DNA of 64,000 bases from Bolinopsis microptera (GCF_026151205.1 NC_087072.1:18398103-18462102); one strand, 5' to 3'; counted from the first letter of the stretch, positions 11,351-24,294 are shown. Notes: generated by a model from the sequence alone, not told the origin. Made by a program: numbers and translations.

Positions 11351-12639
11351 TAAAGAAATAGTATGATAAGGTAGAAATAATAAAATCAAACAGTTCTAAG
11401 ACTAACAATATAGGGAACAACTATACAATGAAATCTGGTTAGGGATAGTAACAGCCACATAGAAGGATAATGGATATACAGTGGAAACTGCGGGAAACTG
11501 CCCAATTAAATGTGAGAAACAACAGTTATAAAACTAAAAAATCAACACAACAAATATTATTCTATTTATACCAGATAATATATTTGAGGACCTAATCAAA
11601 TCAATTCACATCAAATCAAATGACAATGATGGAAAAATGAGACAAATATCATTGCACGTCATCACAAATATTTGTAAACAATTTAAACTAAAATAATAGA
11701 TACAAAAACCCAGTAAACCGTAAAAATGTAATTGATTATGCTTTCCACTACCACATAAATTAATACCATTTTTAAAAGCAACATTGGGATTAGACATAAG
11801 ATATTCATTATCCTTTTGTTTTATTAACATAATTCGTTCCATCAATTCTTACTATATTTAAGTGATATTTCTTTCATTGTAGACTAAACTCAACACTTCC
11901 AATGATGCTCTGGTACAAATGTTTTTAAATCTATGATCAATATGATAGACTTTTCAATTATATTGTGGACACTGACCACTGTCCATATTTCATTGTGAAA
12001 GATATGATCACTGTTCAGAAATCTGTATATTAACAGACATGCAGCTGGCACTGTTGAAAATTAAAATTCTGTTTCTTTTGAAATGCTGTCACAACTTCAG
12101 TGTGGTTCTTATCTTCATAGTACGTTTTGTAGTTGTTAACACTTATTCAGGCTGTGTACATATAATAAAGAAGTTAAAATGGTAACCCTGGATGCATTTT
12201 CATCACACTGCACAGGCAGAAATGGTTAAAACGAATCTGGTTTGTCTGCATTTCAACACCATTTTTCAATTATTATCCCTTTGAACGTAATTATTCAATA
12301 AATAACCATACAACTTCTGCCTCCTTAAAATAATAATTCACAGATAGTTCCAGCAATGGTCATTGTCCAGCTATCTTACTATATATAAAGTGCAAGTGAG
12401 ACGATAAATATATGTGTTTATCCATACCATTTTACTGACACCACCATAGGTGCAGATTTCGTTTTGAGGTGAACTTTTAAGTTCCCGAGAAATCTTCTTA
12501 AGTTTGCTTTTTTTTCTCCTCGGGCACATTCGTAACCTACGGGCCAGGTAAACCTAAACTACATTTTGAGCGTTATGTACGTCGGTATCTGTTGAGGAGC
12601 CAAATCATCTGAAAAGTCCTAAACCTATATTTTGCTCAG
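11351..12639. other. intergenic, upstream of the sulfotransferase gene
   Basis: AT-rich, no exon or repeat I can support. The 79-aa minus ORF at 11606-11845 has no splice context or family resemblance. Confidence 0.4.
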
Positions 12640-12810
12640 GCACGTAGCCAGGATTTTTCTTTGGGGGGGGGGGGGGGGGCTGTCGGCGAGCGAAGCTGCA
12701 AGCTGTGGCAGGGGTCTGGGAAAGCAGCCCCCAGCAAGGTCCAGGGGCGGACCCCATTGGCAGGGGCTAGGGGGGCGCAGCCCCCCGGAAAATTTTTGCG
12801 AAATAGGGTG
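12640..12810. mobile_element. GC-rich dispersed repeat, CACGTAGCCAGGATTTTT type
   Basis: A sharp GC-rich island in AT-rich DNA starts GGCACGTAGCCAGGATTTTT, continues with a G17 tract, and ends GCAGCCCCCCGGAAAATTTT. This 'cacgtagccagg ... ggggg ... aaaattttt' layout is familiar from non-autonomous DNA-transposon fragments in many marine invertebrates. The superfamily is not assigned. The 64-aa ORF through it is an artefact. Confidence 0.5.
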
Positions 12811-14853
12811 TTTTAGGCTAAATTGAAAGTTTAATGAATTTACAAAAATGTATGGTTTGGCATAATCATTGCCTACAATCCTGACCTGAGTAATTTCCCC
12901 CTTTGAGACTTTATTTTGGGTTGAAAATTGAGTTTATCGAGAGGAAGTGAAAAATCTCTGGTTCAAATTTGGATTTGAAGCCAAGTTTAATTTTTTCTAT
13001 TGAGGTCAATTTTTTGTGCAGAAAGCGCTCGATTTTAGGGGACAAAATTTAAGTTTGCTTTTAATTTTTAAGGCCCTGTCGGCACCTGAAATCAACGAAA
13101 TCTGCAGGGGTGGACATCACAGCATCAACTTTGATGCGACTTTCCGCAAAAACTGTAAAAGATATACAACTGTTTGATTTAAAGACCCAAGGGCCACCCT
13201 TAAGGGCTTTGAAACCGGTTTATTGAGTACAATATAATATATAAATAAACTGCAATCGTAACATTCATGTCGATACTAACTGAAATAATATAATCTGTAA
13301 TTAAAATAGTAATACTTACTGTCACTTAATTAAGATATATGATATAAATGAAATGAAAATGAAAATGAAAATGAAATGAAATAAAGCATTTTTATCCCGC
13401 TTATATCAACAATCCAAATAAAAATAAAGATTGCCGATGTCAAAGCAGCTGGCCTATGAATATACCCCAAACTAAGATATTCAGTTAATGAGTATGATAT
13501 AAAAAATCCAAAAAAAAATAACTTATTGACATTAAAAGTTAGTATAGCAACAGTTAAAAACAACTTAAGGGGGCATACACCAAACCTGTCCAGACCAAAT
13601 GACCTCATAGGCAGTTCAGTGACCTTCTAGCGCACCGTTTCCACACAAAAAAAATCATTTTGAGAATACCTATTTTTGTAATCGACCATTTCCTGGTTAA
13701 GAGTGCAATTTTCGGAAAAAATAATTTTTTGATCGAGATGCTATAAGTTAATCATTTCTTGCGGTATCGGGTTGAAATTTTGCTCCCCGTTTATTCACAT
13801 CTATTTCAAGGTGTGTGTAAAATCTTGATATCGTATCTAAAAAGGCTGGTGTGTTATAAATTTTTAAAGTCAAAAAGCTTAAATTGTCCTTTTCAAGCTT
13901 ATTTTAACCAATAAGTCAGTCAGGGAAGATTGGATTGATTTGATGCTTGACATGAACTTTTTCTCTGAATTCTGGCGCGGTTTTTGATGCCCTCAAAAAT
14001 GTTTTTACTCATTTATCTTCAGATCTATTGGACCTCAAAGCCAAACAACAAATTTAGGCACATTTTTCGTTTTTAATATTTACTGATTTTTCTAAAATTT
14101 TGATAGGAATGTGCTAGTGACTTTTTGAAGGGCGCAAAATAACCGCAACTAGCACATTTATGTATGAGTTATGAACAACAAAACACCCTAAAATGCTTCC
14201 CTTTGGAGTTATGGGAGAAAATGTGATTTTTTGGCTTTGCAGGGATGAGGGGCAGGGATGAGGTTGTATGAGACTCCTGATAGCTGAATCTCCCGTTTGG
14301 TGCCAAGCTGCCATATTAGCACTTTCTTCTTCCATGTGCTGTAATCAGCGCTGTCGTCTAAAACTGGTATCTCACGAAGACTCATAGTTATAGTTCGACT
14401 AAAAAAACTCTAAAACTGTCTCTCAAATTAGTCTCTAAATTAGTCTCTAAATTGTAGTCTAAATAACACACAAACAAAGTGCCACTGTCAGGTCGTTGCG
14501 TAGAACGTTTTCCGACTTCCTGCTATCACTGTTAGATGGCCTCTAGTTGAACAATAAAACCCGTATTTGTCGTATGTACAAAACCTGTAAAACAAAATAC
14601 TTTATTACATAATAGAATAACTTTACCACCAAATTAAACCAATTCCAAATAAATACCTAATAACTAAACATTATAAATACTTACCGATTGGACGGTAGTG
14701 TGCTGCCAATGTTCCACTCCTCCCCAGTCCAATCGGTTATCCTTCTTTGCTTGTCATTGCTAGAAAAGGTAAACACGGTTAGAAGTATTCTGTCACGAAA
14801 GAGAGAGAAAAGTGTGAACAGTAATAACACTACGATCAGTCCACGAGTACACA
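12811..14853. other. intergenic, probably degenerate repeats
   Basis: No gene is seen. Small structures: a GAAATG/GAAAATG-rich run at 13348-13384; an inverted repeat AATGTGCTAGT / ACTAGCACATT at 14108-14158; and CCGATTGGAC / GTCCAATCGG arms at about 14686-14735, just before the LINE fragment. Homopolymer-rich prose between 13600 and 14300 reads like an old transposon, but I cannot name it. Confidence 0.35.
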
Positions 14854-16137
14854 TTGGCTAATAAATTACATGTTAACGCCAAGAAAAGTTGCTATATAGA
14901 ATTCAATACAGCTAAAAGAAAACTTGATGATCAATCTTTATTAATTGAAAATAGACTTTACCTCAATGGCCTACCTCTCTCAAAGGTGCAGGAAACGAAA
15001 TTCCTGGGAGTAATTGTCGACGAAGGCCTAACTTTCAATCCCTATAGAGACAAACTAGTTAGAAAACTCTCATCCTGTTCTGGGAGGCTATACATGATTA
15101 AGGATAAAATTCCATCATCTATCCATAAGGACCTGTACCACACACTGTTTGAAAGTCACCTATCTTATGGCATTACCGTTTGGGGAGGTCCAAGTAATAA
15201 TAAACTTCAACCACTATTTGTAGCCCAGAAAAAGTGTGTTCGTATCATGTTTGGTGACAAAAAAGCATACCTTGATAAATTTATGACATGTGCTAGGACT
15301 AGACCTATCAGTGAACAGAAACTTACTAGCAAATTCTTTGAGAGAGAGCACACCAAGCCAATTTTTGCCCGTCAATCACTCATGACATTGCATAATTTAT
15401 ACGCGTATCACTGCTGCAATGAACTTTTTAAAGTCTTTAAGTATCGAACACCAATTGCACTATTTGAACTTTTCTGTTTGTCTAAAAGACCCGGCAAAGA
15501 AACTCTTCTTTTAACAACCATGCCCTCAAACAGTTTCGTTTACAAATCTAGTTGCCTTTGGAATTCATTCCGTCAGATGTTGGCACTGAACGACCTTGAA
15601 ATCACTCATGGTGTATTTAAATCAAAGGTAAAAAAAGTCATTCTCTCGTCTCAGGGTAAAGGTGACAAGAATACCTGGGCCCCTTTGGCAAACTTTCTGA
15701 ACTCAGGCAGCTTGAACAACTAAATTTGAAAAAGTAAAACTTCTTGTCTGAATGAACTATTAGAACCTCAAGAAGCTGATCCGCATGTCTCCGCTACTAA
15801 AATGTTTAATGAGCCCAATCACTCATCACTTAACAGTTTAATCTTCAAAGTGAGTTGTACAATCTAGGTTGTTTTAAGTAGCTGTTGATAGTGTAAAACA
15901 GGAGTGACTTGATCGTTTTCATAACTTCGATTTACAATTTGTACCATAATAAAACTAGCACTGCCATGGGGTTCAAAAAGGGTCATTGTAAGCCTCCAGC
16001 GTAATGGTCCTAAGTCTCTGCCCCATGCAGTGCCTGTCAGCATCAGCTAACAGAATAGCCCTAACATAACGATCAAGCCACAAATTAGGTTCTATAATGA
16101 TTTAATATTGTTGAATAAAGAGATTTGAATATAATAT
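14854..16137 (+). mobile_element. 5'-truncated LINE: RT C-terminal part and 3' UTR
   Basis: An open frame at 14854-15723 encodes 289 aa colinear with the C-terminal half of the LINE protein at 22165-23718. Shared blocks include KFLGVI(V/I)D, KDLYHTLFESHL, VWGG.SNN, QKKC(V/I)RI, F(K/M)TCARTRP and KEHSKP-like motifs. The catalytic FADD motif and everything upstream are absent, so this is a dead 5'-truncated copy. The 3' UTR probably runs to TTGAATAAAGAGATTTGAA near 16110-16130. The family is a jockey/CR1-like non-LTR lineage. The first usable codon is not an ATG, so there is no host start. Confidence 0.8.
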
Positions 16138-16766
16138 TTGTTTTATTCTGAAAAATATTTGTTTTATTCTGATATCATTGCATATAATAGTGAAACAAAT
16201 TTTTAGTGAAACAAATTCAAAATTTTATCCTTTATTTTACAATCATAATAAAATAATATTTATAAGCCTCCATTTTGAAAGTTTCAAATTTTAGTGTATC
16301 GGCCATATCCATTATATTTCTATTTAAGATTAAATTTTATGTTTTAATCAATAACTGGCCGCCAAAGCCGCAAATTCTTGAAAACAGGATTAACTTGATA
16401 ATATGAAATTTGACGGATGTTGATTTGATTTGAAACTTTTACAAAATAGCAAGTATACAAATGTACAGCAATTCGAACAACATATAAAATGGGCCGAAAT
16501 GTATAAATGCTAAAAAGCGTGGGTCAGTGAAACAAGTACAGAGGACAACTTTCAGAACAGGAGTTTTTTGGCCGCCCAAAGTCTCAATAACATCACCTCC
16601 ACCTAGTAATAAAATTATGGAATGTGAAAAGTGTGAAACAATCAAATAATAATGTATGTATATAATATAATTGTCTCTCAAATACAGATAACGTCCGTTA
16701 ACTCTTAAAATACCCCTACAAGTACATATTATACTGATCTGTGTCCGAGAAACATGAATTACGTCA

Positions 16767-17686
16767 TCATGGTGCCTTCTTAACCCGGCTACAGACCTTC
16801 CCGTTACGGATATAGTGGTCGAGATGAGTCTGTTCAGCCCTCTTCTTCTTCAGGTCAGTTACCACGTTCTTCCTTGCTGCACGCTCTTCACTGGATCTAT
16901 CAGAGTATCAGGACAGATCCATACATCTTTGTGTGCATCAGCCATCTTCAGTCTCCCTGTTTTCATCAGAATCTGATGAACTGCTGTTGAGCTTGGAACG
17001 GTGATCTTGACTGGTCGGATAGCCGTGATACCTGGCCTTTTCCAGCCGACTCTAGTCGCTTCAAAATGAGGTTTCTCCCCGATCTCCTCCAATAGTGCGG
17101 TTACCAGAGCTGGAAGCTGTTCTTCATCCTCTTCTTTCAGTCCAAACACTATCAGATTCTTGCTCCAGTCCTCCTCTGCAGCCACACTCTTCATTACATT
17201 CTTCAGAATTTTACTGTTGCAGACCACGCCACTTGTGCTATTCTTTTGTACAGCTGCACTGTAGCTCTTAATCCCTGTCTCCACCGTTGTTTGTACTGTC
17301 TCTTCAACTGACGTCTTAAAAAACTGTAGTTGTTCGTCCTTCTGCACTAGCAACTGGTCCTGCAGCCTGACCATCTTTTCCTTGTCTGCTAGTGCTTCCG
17401 TCTTGAGGCACTCAACGATTTCCATCATAGCGCTCATCTGAATACTCTGCCGTCGTACGAGGTCTGCTGCTTGCATAACCCAGTTTGCCATATACCTTTT
17501 ATAGATAGACGGAGACATGAGTATTTCCTGGTCCATATCTCCACGAATTTCGAAGTTTTCTAATTTCAGTTCTCTTGCCATCGAAGTAAACCATCTATCA
17601 GCACAGCCCTCTACATCTTCCTTTTCTTCGTAGTTGAAATCCTTGATTTTCTTCTGGGATCGGGTCAAATTCAGATCATCCTCCAT
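16767..17686 (-). pseudogene. retroelement ORF1-like protein (RRM-type), frameshifted near its end
   Basis: From the ATG at 17686 the frame runs to 16859. An N-terminal charged region is followed by a coiled coil (~residues 65-125, heptads around MMEIVECLKTEALADKEKM and LQDQLLVQKDEQLQ). Then comes an RRM-like/C-terminal block containing NLIVFGLKEEDEEQ, RVGWKRPG and RPVKITV. Near DTLIDP the frame is lost; the adjacent frame continues with an SSEERAARKNVV... and HYIRNGKVC-type ending to a stop at 16767-16769. That signature is typical of ORF1 proteins of L1/Tx1-like and related LINEs. A single-base indel explains the break. No ORF2 follows, so it is an ORF1-only insert within the left arm of the TIR element. 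Confidence 0.65.
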
Positions 17687-17829
17687 GGTGTACTTGTATA
17701 ATAATGTACAAGTACACACGCAAAGGCTAACTACGCGGTAGCAGCAAACTGAACTTATCGCTAAGTTACAAAAGATAAGAGAGCTCGATAATTGCAACGT
17801 AAGCTACACACACCACACACAACAGTACA

Positions 17830-18967
17830 GGGTCATACCTCAATACCAAATTATTATAGGGCACAAGAACGAATTTGTTTACAATTATCAAAATTTGTTG
17901 AGCCCAGCAGCTTACTTCCTTTCCTCTCTTCCCCCGTCGTCTGGAGCGTGTGATTTTTGTTGATATCCGAGCTCTTATTTTTATCTTTTGGTTAACTTTC
18001 TGTGATTGGACTCGGTATTTTCGTCCCAGCCGAGTGGGACGATGCTTGCTCGCCAGTTAAGCTATACTGTAGATGACACTAATTTCTACAAACCACAAAA
18101 TATTAAATATAAAATGTGTCCAGTATGGCGCAAATGCATAATTTGATAATTTCTTGACGCCGTCGTCGGGGTGAAAGTTATCTGAACCAACTGCATGCCC
18201 CTACGATTGCGGACCACTGGTGAGCAAGCATTTGTTTGTTGTTTAGTTGTGTTGAAAGGGAACATTACTTGATTAATTCATCCATTCGGATTTTAATAAC
18301 GATGAGCTATGATATACCGTTCATCTTAGACTATTGGATCAATCTTATTATATGATTAGATTTTATAAACGGACTTGGCACACAAAAGATTATAATGCGG
18401 AGGTTGACTGGCTCTTCTATAATAAATACGACACTTCAATTTACAGAATGCTTGCTAGAGATAAGACAAAATATTATCAGACTATACATGCAGCATTACA
18501 TACATGAGTAACTGGTGGATAAGCCTTCGGTAAAAACGGATCCGGAAAAGTCAATGCGGCACTCGGATCTTTGGTATTGTCGTCGGTATATTGTCCATTA
18601 TCTACGTTCTGCTTTCGTAGTTTAAACAATAGTGAGTTCTAAATATACAGCTTTAAACCGATTAACTATGAATGAATGAAATACGTGACAATCCGCACTC
18701 TTATAATCCAAAAGCATGAGTAACTCGTAGTGATGTATGATTTCTAGAAACTTTAAATTAATTTTGGCGCTCACAGGTCCTCGTGAATATGTGATCGCCG
18801 CATAAGGTTCTGTAAATGCGCAGGGCACCTTCAAGCTTAAATTATTCACCTTACTGAGTAGTAGAGGCAGTCAACCAACGTGCGGCTTTATTTTTATGAT
18901 ATGATATGTTTTGATTGTTATATTATATATTAACATATCAATATTATTATTATTAATAAATACCAAA
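17830..18967. other. unassigned insert sequence inside the left TIR arm
   Basis: Part of the 16400-19117 insertion. No ORF of substance and no recognised repeat, apart from the upstream region of the ORF1-like gene. Confidence 0.35.
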
Positions 18968-19004
18968 ATTTAAATTTATTTTCCTATAAAAAAATTTGTT
19001 TTCC
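18968..19004. mobile_element. solo end of a diverged relative of the TIR element
   Basis: TTTTCCTATAAAAAAATTTG followed by TTTTCCTA has the same two-copy layout as the right end of the large TIR element (GTTTCACTAAAAAAATTTG then TTTCACTA), with GTTTCACTA replaced by TTTTCCTA. No matching left end was found nearby. Confidence 0.45.
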
Positions 19005-19017
19005 TACTCGTCTAAAT

Positions 19018-19090
19018 TTCTTCGAAGTAGCGCGCGCCGCTTTCTTCTCGAAATGTTATTGGCAAGTGCTACGAAGTAGTGCGCGCCGGG
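19018..19090. repeat. ~20-bp imperfect direct repeat around CGAAGTAGYGCGCGCCG
   Basis: TTCGAAGTAGCGCGCGCCG (about 19020) and CTACGAAGTAGTGCGCGCCG (about 19068) are spaced ~48 bp apart, immediately right of the solo element end. Confidence 0.5.
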
Positions 19091-19206
19091 CCAAATCATT
19101 AATAATGGTCAAATATAATATATACGACTTAGTAAATTTAAAACTATCCGTGGTTTTAAAAATAAATTATAATTTTAATTATACCTAAATCCAGAGCCAG
19201 CTTTGT

Positions 19207-19717
19207 GACATTTACTTATTAAATCAAAGTTCTAAACAAGGGATAGTTAAAAAACAACGCCCAAGTCTAATCTTTCCCTAAAACAAAAACTAAAAATAAA
19301 GAACTTCATTGCAATTTCCGCCAATATCTCTTGTCATAACTCAAATTACGAAGATAATGCAGGTCAAAGATATTATTCAAATAAAGATTTCTTTTACATA
19401 CATAATGCACAATCAGCGAGAATAGATTGCTTTGGGATCTTCTTCTTCTCCCTTACCTGGGGACCTCAGGCTATTATGTTCATAAACAAATAGAGATTAG
19501 GCGGAATGACAGGCTGAGCGCGGCTCAGTAACTTCTCCCTGGTAAGTCCAGTGTATCGATGGCAAAAATGAGGGAAGAAAACGCTGGTCCGTCAATAGGA
19601 CCCCGCAAAACATGTCCTAACATTCTCCACCGACTACGGGCCACTTTTTCTGACAATGGCTCAGCATTGCAGCGTTTATACAAGTTTTTGTTGGAGATGA
19701 CATTTACTATTAAATCA
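19207..19717 (-). mobile_element. LINE fragment (RT C-terminus) with ~19-bp target-site duplication
   Basis: GACATTTACT(T)ATTAAATCA occurs at 19207-19226 and again at 19699-19717, bracketing the insert. The same sequence occurs once, uninterrupted, in the right TIR arm. On the minus strand, 19525-19690 encodes NKNLYKRCNAEPLSEKV...WRMLGHVLR, the tail of a LINE reverse transcriptase; it is 5'-truncated and followed by ~300 bp of 3' UTR. A duplication of this length fits target-primed reverse transcription. It is a different LINE family from the 14854 and 22165 copies. Confidence 0.75.
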
Positions 19718-20110
19718 TAATAAATCGTTAATTCTAAATATTTACAACGCAATATTTAATTAATTGTTAATCTATAAACAAGCGTACTCCATACCAGCCC
19801 CTACACGCATCAATTCTTATGCGGCGTGGCCCAAGCCGCGCACGCACGAATTATTTTATACTTTTTGCTTTTTAATAAATATCGTGTCAATGTGTATGGT
19901 GTACGTCTGTCGTCTAAATGTTCATGTTTTGTGTAAACTGAATCCAATTGAGACTAGTGACGAGGATAAGGACCCAAGTGCCTATACGGTTTTTTCGGAC
20001 CCCTGTGGACCACTACTCTTGAAATTGCTCTTCAACATTGAACATTTATATCCATATATTAACTGTTATACAATATACTACTTCATTTGGCAATTATTAT
20101 CATTGATTGA

Positions 20111-21814
20111 AATAAATTTTCGTGCACATACAGAATGAATGGTTAATAATTTAATATATATGTAGACCAAGGTCTGTGCACGGGATGCTTCCTGGAAGAA
20201 TCCAGTTCTTTTAGCGGGGCACCCTACCTAAAGCCAAATTGAGATATAATAATCATATTCCTAAGAAATAATCAGAAATCGAAGACCAATCAAATAATAT
20301 GATATATAGGAGTAGTAACCATATTTACTATGCAAAATGCCCCAACCACATAGTGTAAATTTATATAGAATTCAAATTCCATATCATCATTAAACCTCAA
20401 TAGTCAATATAATAGCCCAAGCAAAATTAAATAACTTCTTATATACCTTACTGTCATACTACAAATTGATTAAACATTTGAAATCTGTTAACCAGAGAAT
20501 AAATTTCTAAACCTAATGCAAGTGAAATAATTTAGATGCAATAATGAATGCCTAATGTGAGTATCATCTGTCAATGTCCTTGTAAAACAGTCTGTACAAG
20601 AGATAAGAGTAACTAATATAGAAGAAAAAACAGGAAGTTGTCGTCTGTTGAAAAATAAATTAAATATCTAGAACATAAATTAGAATATAAAATAACATTC
20701 AGTCAATGTGTCGTCAATAAACTGTACAATTATCAAATGTTAAAACTGGGTGATACAGTCACCAAAAATAAATACTAAGTATGATAAGTTAATAAATTAA
20801 ATGTGGTCTATAAAACTACCACTACGTATAATAGGTCAATAAATTAAAAGTGGTTTATAAAACTACCACTGTGCGAATCCCTTCTCCAGTTAAAACATGT
20901 CAGTCATGTGCAAAATCAATCAGAATGGTAAGGTGGTCAAAAAGGGAATATCCTTTCGACATAAATTATATATGCCTCAGATTTAAAAGAATTAGAAGAT
21001 ACTTAGTTATCGTCGACTATGATTGCAGTGTAAAATTTGTCATATGAATTGTCGACGGTGTAATTAGGGTCTGTTGTTATAGATGAGAGTAGCTGTTTCT
21101 TATACGAATCACTTAAGCTTTTAACATCGGGCAGATTTCGTAGATCTGTTGGAACATTATTCCAACATTTTGCCCCCAAGTATTGAAAGTTTTTATGGGA
21201 TGTTGATCTATTAACATATAGGTTGCAGCTTTCGCCGCTCCTACTACCTCCTGATATGTAACTAAATTTGTTCATAAAGTTTGTAGGACAATTGTCATGG
21301 ATGATTCTAAACATATAATTTGACAGATGGAGTTGTTGTCTAAGATGGAGTGGTAACCATTTCATGTCTCTATAAACATTAAGGCTGCTCTCTGTTTGTG
21401 GAACGTTGAGAGCTATTTTGGCTACCTTTTTGTACAGAGTGTCAAGTTCAGCAAGTTTTGTCTTGCCAGCTCTACAATAGATCGTGTCTAAATAATCGAA
21501 TTGTGGCAACATGAGTGCATTGGCAAACATTTTCCTATATTTAATGGGTAGCAGTGCTTTGCTTCTATACATGGCACCAATTCTCTTCATGACCTTCCTA
21601 ATAATATAATCTACATGGCTTTTGAAGTTTAATTTACTATCTAGAATGAGGCCAAGATATTTTGTCTCTTTGCACTCCTTGATTGTGAAAGTTACCTCAT
21701 TACATTCAATGGTTAATTCATCATGTTGATCAACAGAATCAAACAATAGGAATTCAGTCTTCTTTTCATTGAGTGATAATTTATTAACACTGAGCCATTT
21801 AAAGATCATCATTA
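20111..21814 (-). mobile_element. 5'-truncated LINE (RT thumb/C-terminal region) inside the left TIR arm
   Basis: On the minus strand from ~21810 to the stop at 21003 there is an open frame with WLSVNKLSLNEKKTEFLLF, TKYLGLILDSKLNFKSHV and LPQFDYLDTIY. These are jockey/CR1-type RT motifs after the catalytic FADD, which is missing. About 890 bp of possible 3' UTR follows to ~20111. ATCATTGATT on the left and ATCATTAATC on the right look like the duplicated target. The first ~28 residues of the long frame (21815-21896) are arm sequence, not LINE. Confidence 0.7.
20787..20870. repeat. two-copy ~45-bp tandem repeat
   Basis: TAATAAATTAAATGTGGTCT and CAATAAATTAAAAGTGGTTT, each continued by ATAAAACTACCACT, stand side by side within the 3' part of the inserted LINE. 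Confidence 0.6.
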
Positions 21815-22164
21815 ATCTAACTGTCTTGCTGAGGGGGAGAAGTAAACGCTTTACATTCAAATACTTACAACATACAAAATCCAAAACCATCAACACGGTT
21901 AGTTAATATCATGTCATGGACAATTTAGTATAAATCTATTTCCTAGTAATATCTTCACATTTGCTTTATTTTAATAATACAATGAAGTACAGTAGGATAC
22001 ATTTCGAAAAAGGAAAGGTTGGTCCAATTATTAACAAAAGTCCATCAGGGACTCCGTGGAGTCGAAAAAGGTACACGGCCGCTGTCTGGTGCTGCTAGGC
22101 ATTTATTGATCAAGATGTTTTGTTGTATTGGTTTATATGTACACTACAATTTTTGGGTTATTGT

Positions 22165-23830
22165 GTTGTTATTATTACTCCTTTACTCACTGTACTGTAT
22201 AACGAATGTATGAAAGATGGCATATTTCCAGATGACCTTAAAGTTGGAAGGATTAGTCCCATTTACAAGAAAGATAACCAGGAACTCCTTGAAAACTATA
22301 GACCTGTATCAACGCTAGCTGTGTTTGGTAAAATATTTGAAAAGATTATATTCAATAGATTATACAGCTTCTTTCATTCACAGAACTCCTTATATGAAAA
22401 CCAGTACGGATTCCGTAAAAATCACTCGACCAGTTATGCCCTAAATTACTCAGTGAACCACGTAGAATCTTGCCTCAAGAAAAAACAACACGTTCTTGGA
22501 ATATTTATTGATCTTAGTAAAGCCTTTGATACAATATCACATGAAAAGTTACTGCATAAGTTAGAAAATTATGGAATCCGTGGAAATGCAAATAACCTTA
22601 TAGCAAGTTACCTGTCGAACAGATACCAGTATGTCTCGGTATTAGGTGAAGAATCCGAGAAACTTCCAGTAGTCTATGGAGTGCCGCAGGGGAGCTGTCT
22701 TGGTCCCTTACTTTTTATTATTTATATTAATGACATCCGTAACTCATCAATTATAGGAAAGTTTATACTATTTGCCGACGACACTAACATATTTATAGAA
22801 GACACATGTGTCAAAAGACTATACGAAAAAGGAAATGAAGTTCTATCATTTGTGTACAAGTATATGAAACTAAACTTATTACATATTAACATTAAGAAAT
22901 GTTGTTTTATTCATTTTAAACCCTCACGGGCCAAAGAGGAAGTAGAAAATGACGAGAACATACTAACTTTAAATAATGTAGTTATTAAAAGAGTTCAAGA
23001 AGCTAAATTTCTAGGCGTTATTATTGACGACCAACTTAACTGGAAATCACATACGCAGTCACTTAACTCAAAACTTAAATGCGAAGTAGGAAAGCTGTGC
23101 AGAATACGACACATTGTCCCAAAGCAGTATTATAAGGATTTATATCATACTCTATTTGAATCACACTTAGGATTTGGAATATCTGTGTGGGGTGGTATTA
23201 GCAATAACCGACTTGAACCTATCTTTAAAACACAGAAAAAGTGTATAAGAATTCTGTTTGGGGATAGAGAAGCTTACCTAGAGAAGTTTAAAACGTGTGC
23301 CCGAACACGACCTGTTGATAAGCAAAGACTGGGGGTGGACTTTTACCAAAAAGAACACTCCAAGCCCTTGTTTAAAACCCACAGGTTGTTGACGGTCCAC
23401 AATCTGTACAAGTACACTTGTCTCTTAGAACTATTCAAAATTAATAAGTTAGAGGAACCATTATCACTGTACTCATCATTTAACAGGTCACCACGACGAG
23501 AGGATTATTTCATTACATCACAACCATCCTCACAATTCATCTACCAATCATCCTACATGTGGAACAGCTGTCGACAAACATCAAGTAAGATAAGTTTTAA
23601 TACTCCGACAAACGGGTTTAAGAATATATTGAAAATTGCCTTACGAGAATTGCAATTCAAGCATGATACACTTGATTGGTGTGAGCTTAATTTTGCCACA
23701 AATGAGCTCAAGTTCTGATTTATGTGAGTTACTAAAATGACCATATATCTTTTCTCACACATATAACCACTGCACTCCAACCAAAAACATTACTTACACC
23801 ATACTCCACAAATGATATATATATATATTT
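22165..23830 (+). mobile_element. LINE reverse transcriptase ORF in the loop of the TIR element
   Basis: The open frame 22120-23718 (532 aa) encodes RT from motif 0/1 onward: ENYRPVSTL (58-66), GFRKNHSTSYAL (97-108), motif A GIFIDLSKAFD (Asp131), motif B YGVPQGSCLGP (186-196), motif C FADD (Asp220/221) and KFLGVIIDDQLNWKSH. The catalytic residues are intact, but the endonuclease domain and ORF1 are absent, so it is 5'-truncated. The first ~15-20 residues come from TIR-arm sequence. It is closely related to the LINE at 14854-16137. The 3' end may be the ATATATAT run near 23812-23830. It is either a LINE inserted in the loop or cargo of the element; insertion is simpler. Confidence 0.85.
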
Positions 23831-24294
23831 ATACACAAACACACTAGTACCGAGCAATCGCACTGTAAAACATGCTCACGATACACTCAAAATTGGAAAT
23901 ATTCAACGGCTTGTATATGAAACTTACACTTACACTCAGTGTACACCCAGTGTTAACTAGTATTACACACTGGTAAACTCTACGTAACGCGCGAAAATAA
24001 TAATTCTATTGCGTTTTCATTGTCACATTTCACGTCGACGGGATTAAACGCGCGCGCGCGTAACATCTTATCTTACTGCTATCTCAACGAATAAACACAC
24101 AACGACTTTGACAATTGACCGACGACTTAACGATTGTGAGTTATGACGGACTTAACTGTATGGGTCAACTACTAAAACTGCATTGTATACTATCTTAATC
24201 ATTATACTGGACATGAGATGACGAAGTATCTTGAGCAGCACTTTATACCTCCACTTAGAACTTGATAAGTCACGAACAATAGAATCATTATAAA
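23831..24294. other. putative native loop sequence of the TIR element
   Basis: Sequence between the LINE 3' end and the right arm; it contains a (CG)6 run near 24049-24060. No ORF of note. Confidence 0.35.

Noticed and set aside
12632..12826. 64-aa Gly-rich ORF
   Set aside because: Created by the poly-G tract of a dispersed repeat.
14854..15723. 289-aa ORF considered as a host gene
   Set aside because: Colinear with the LINE RT at 22165-23718, and lacks a start codon.
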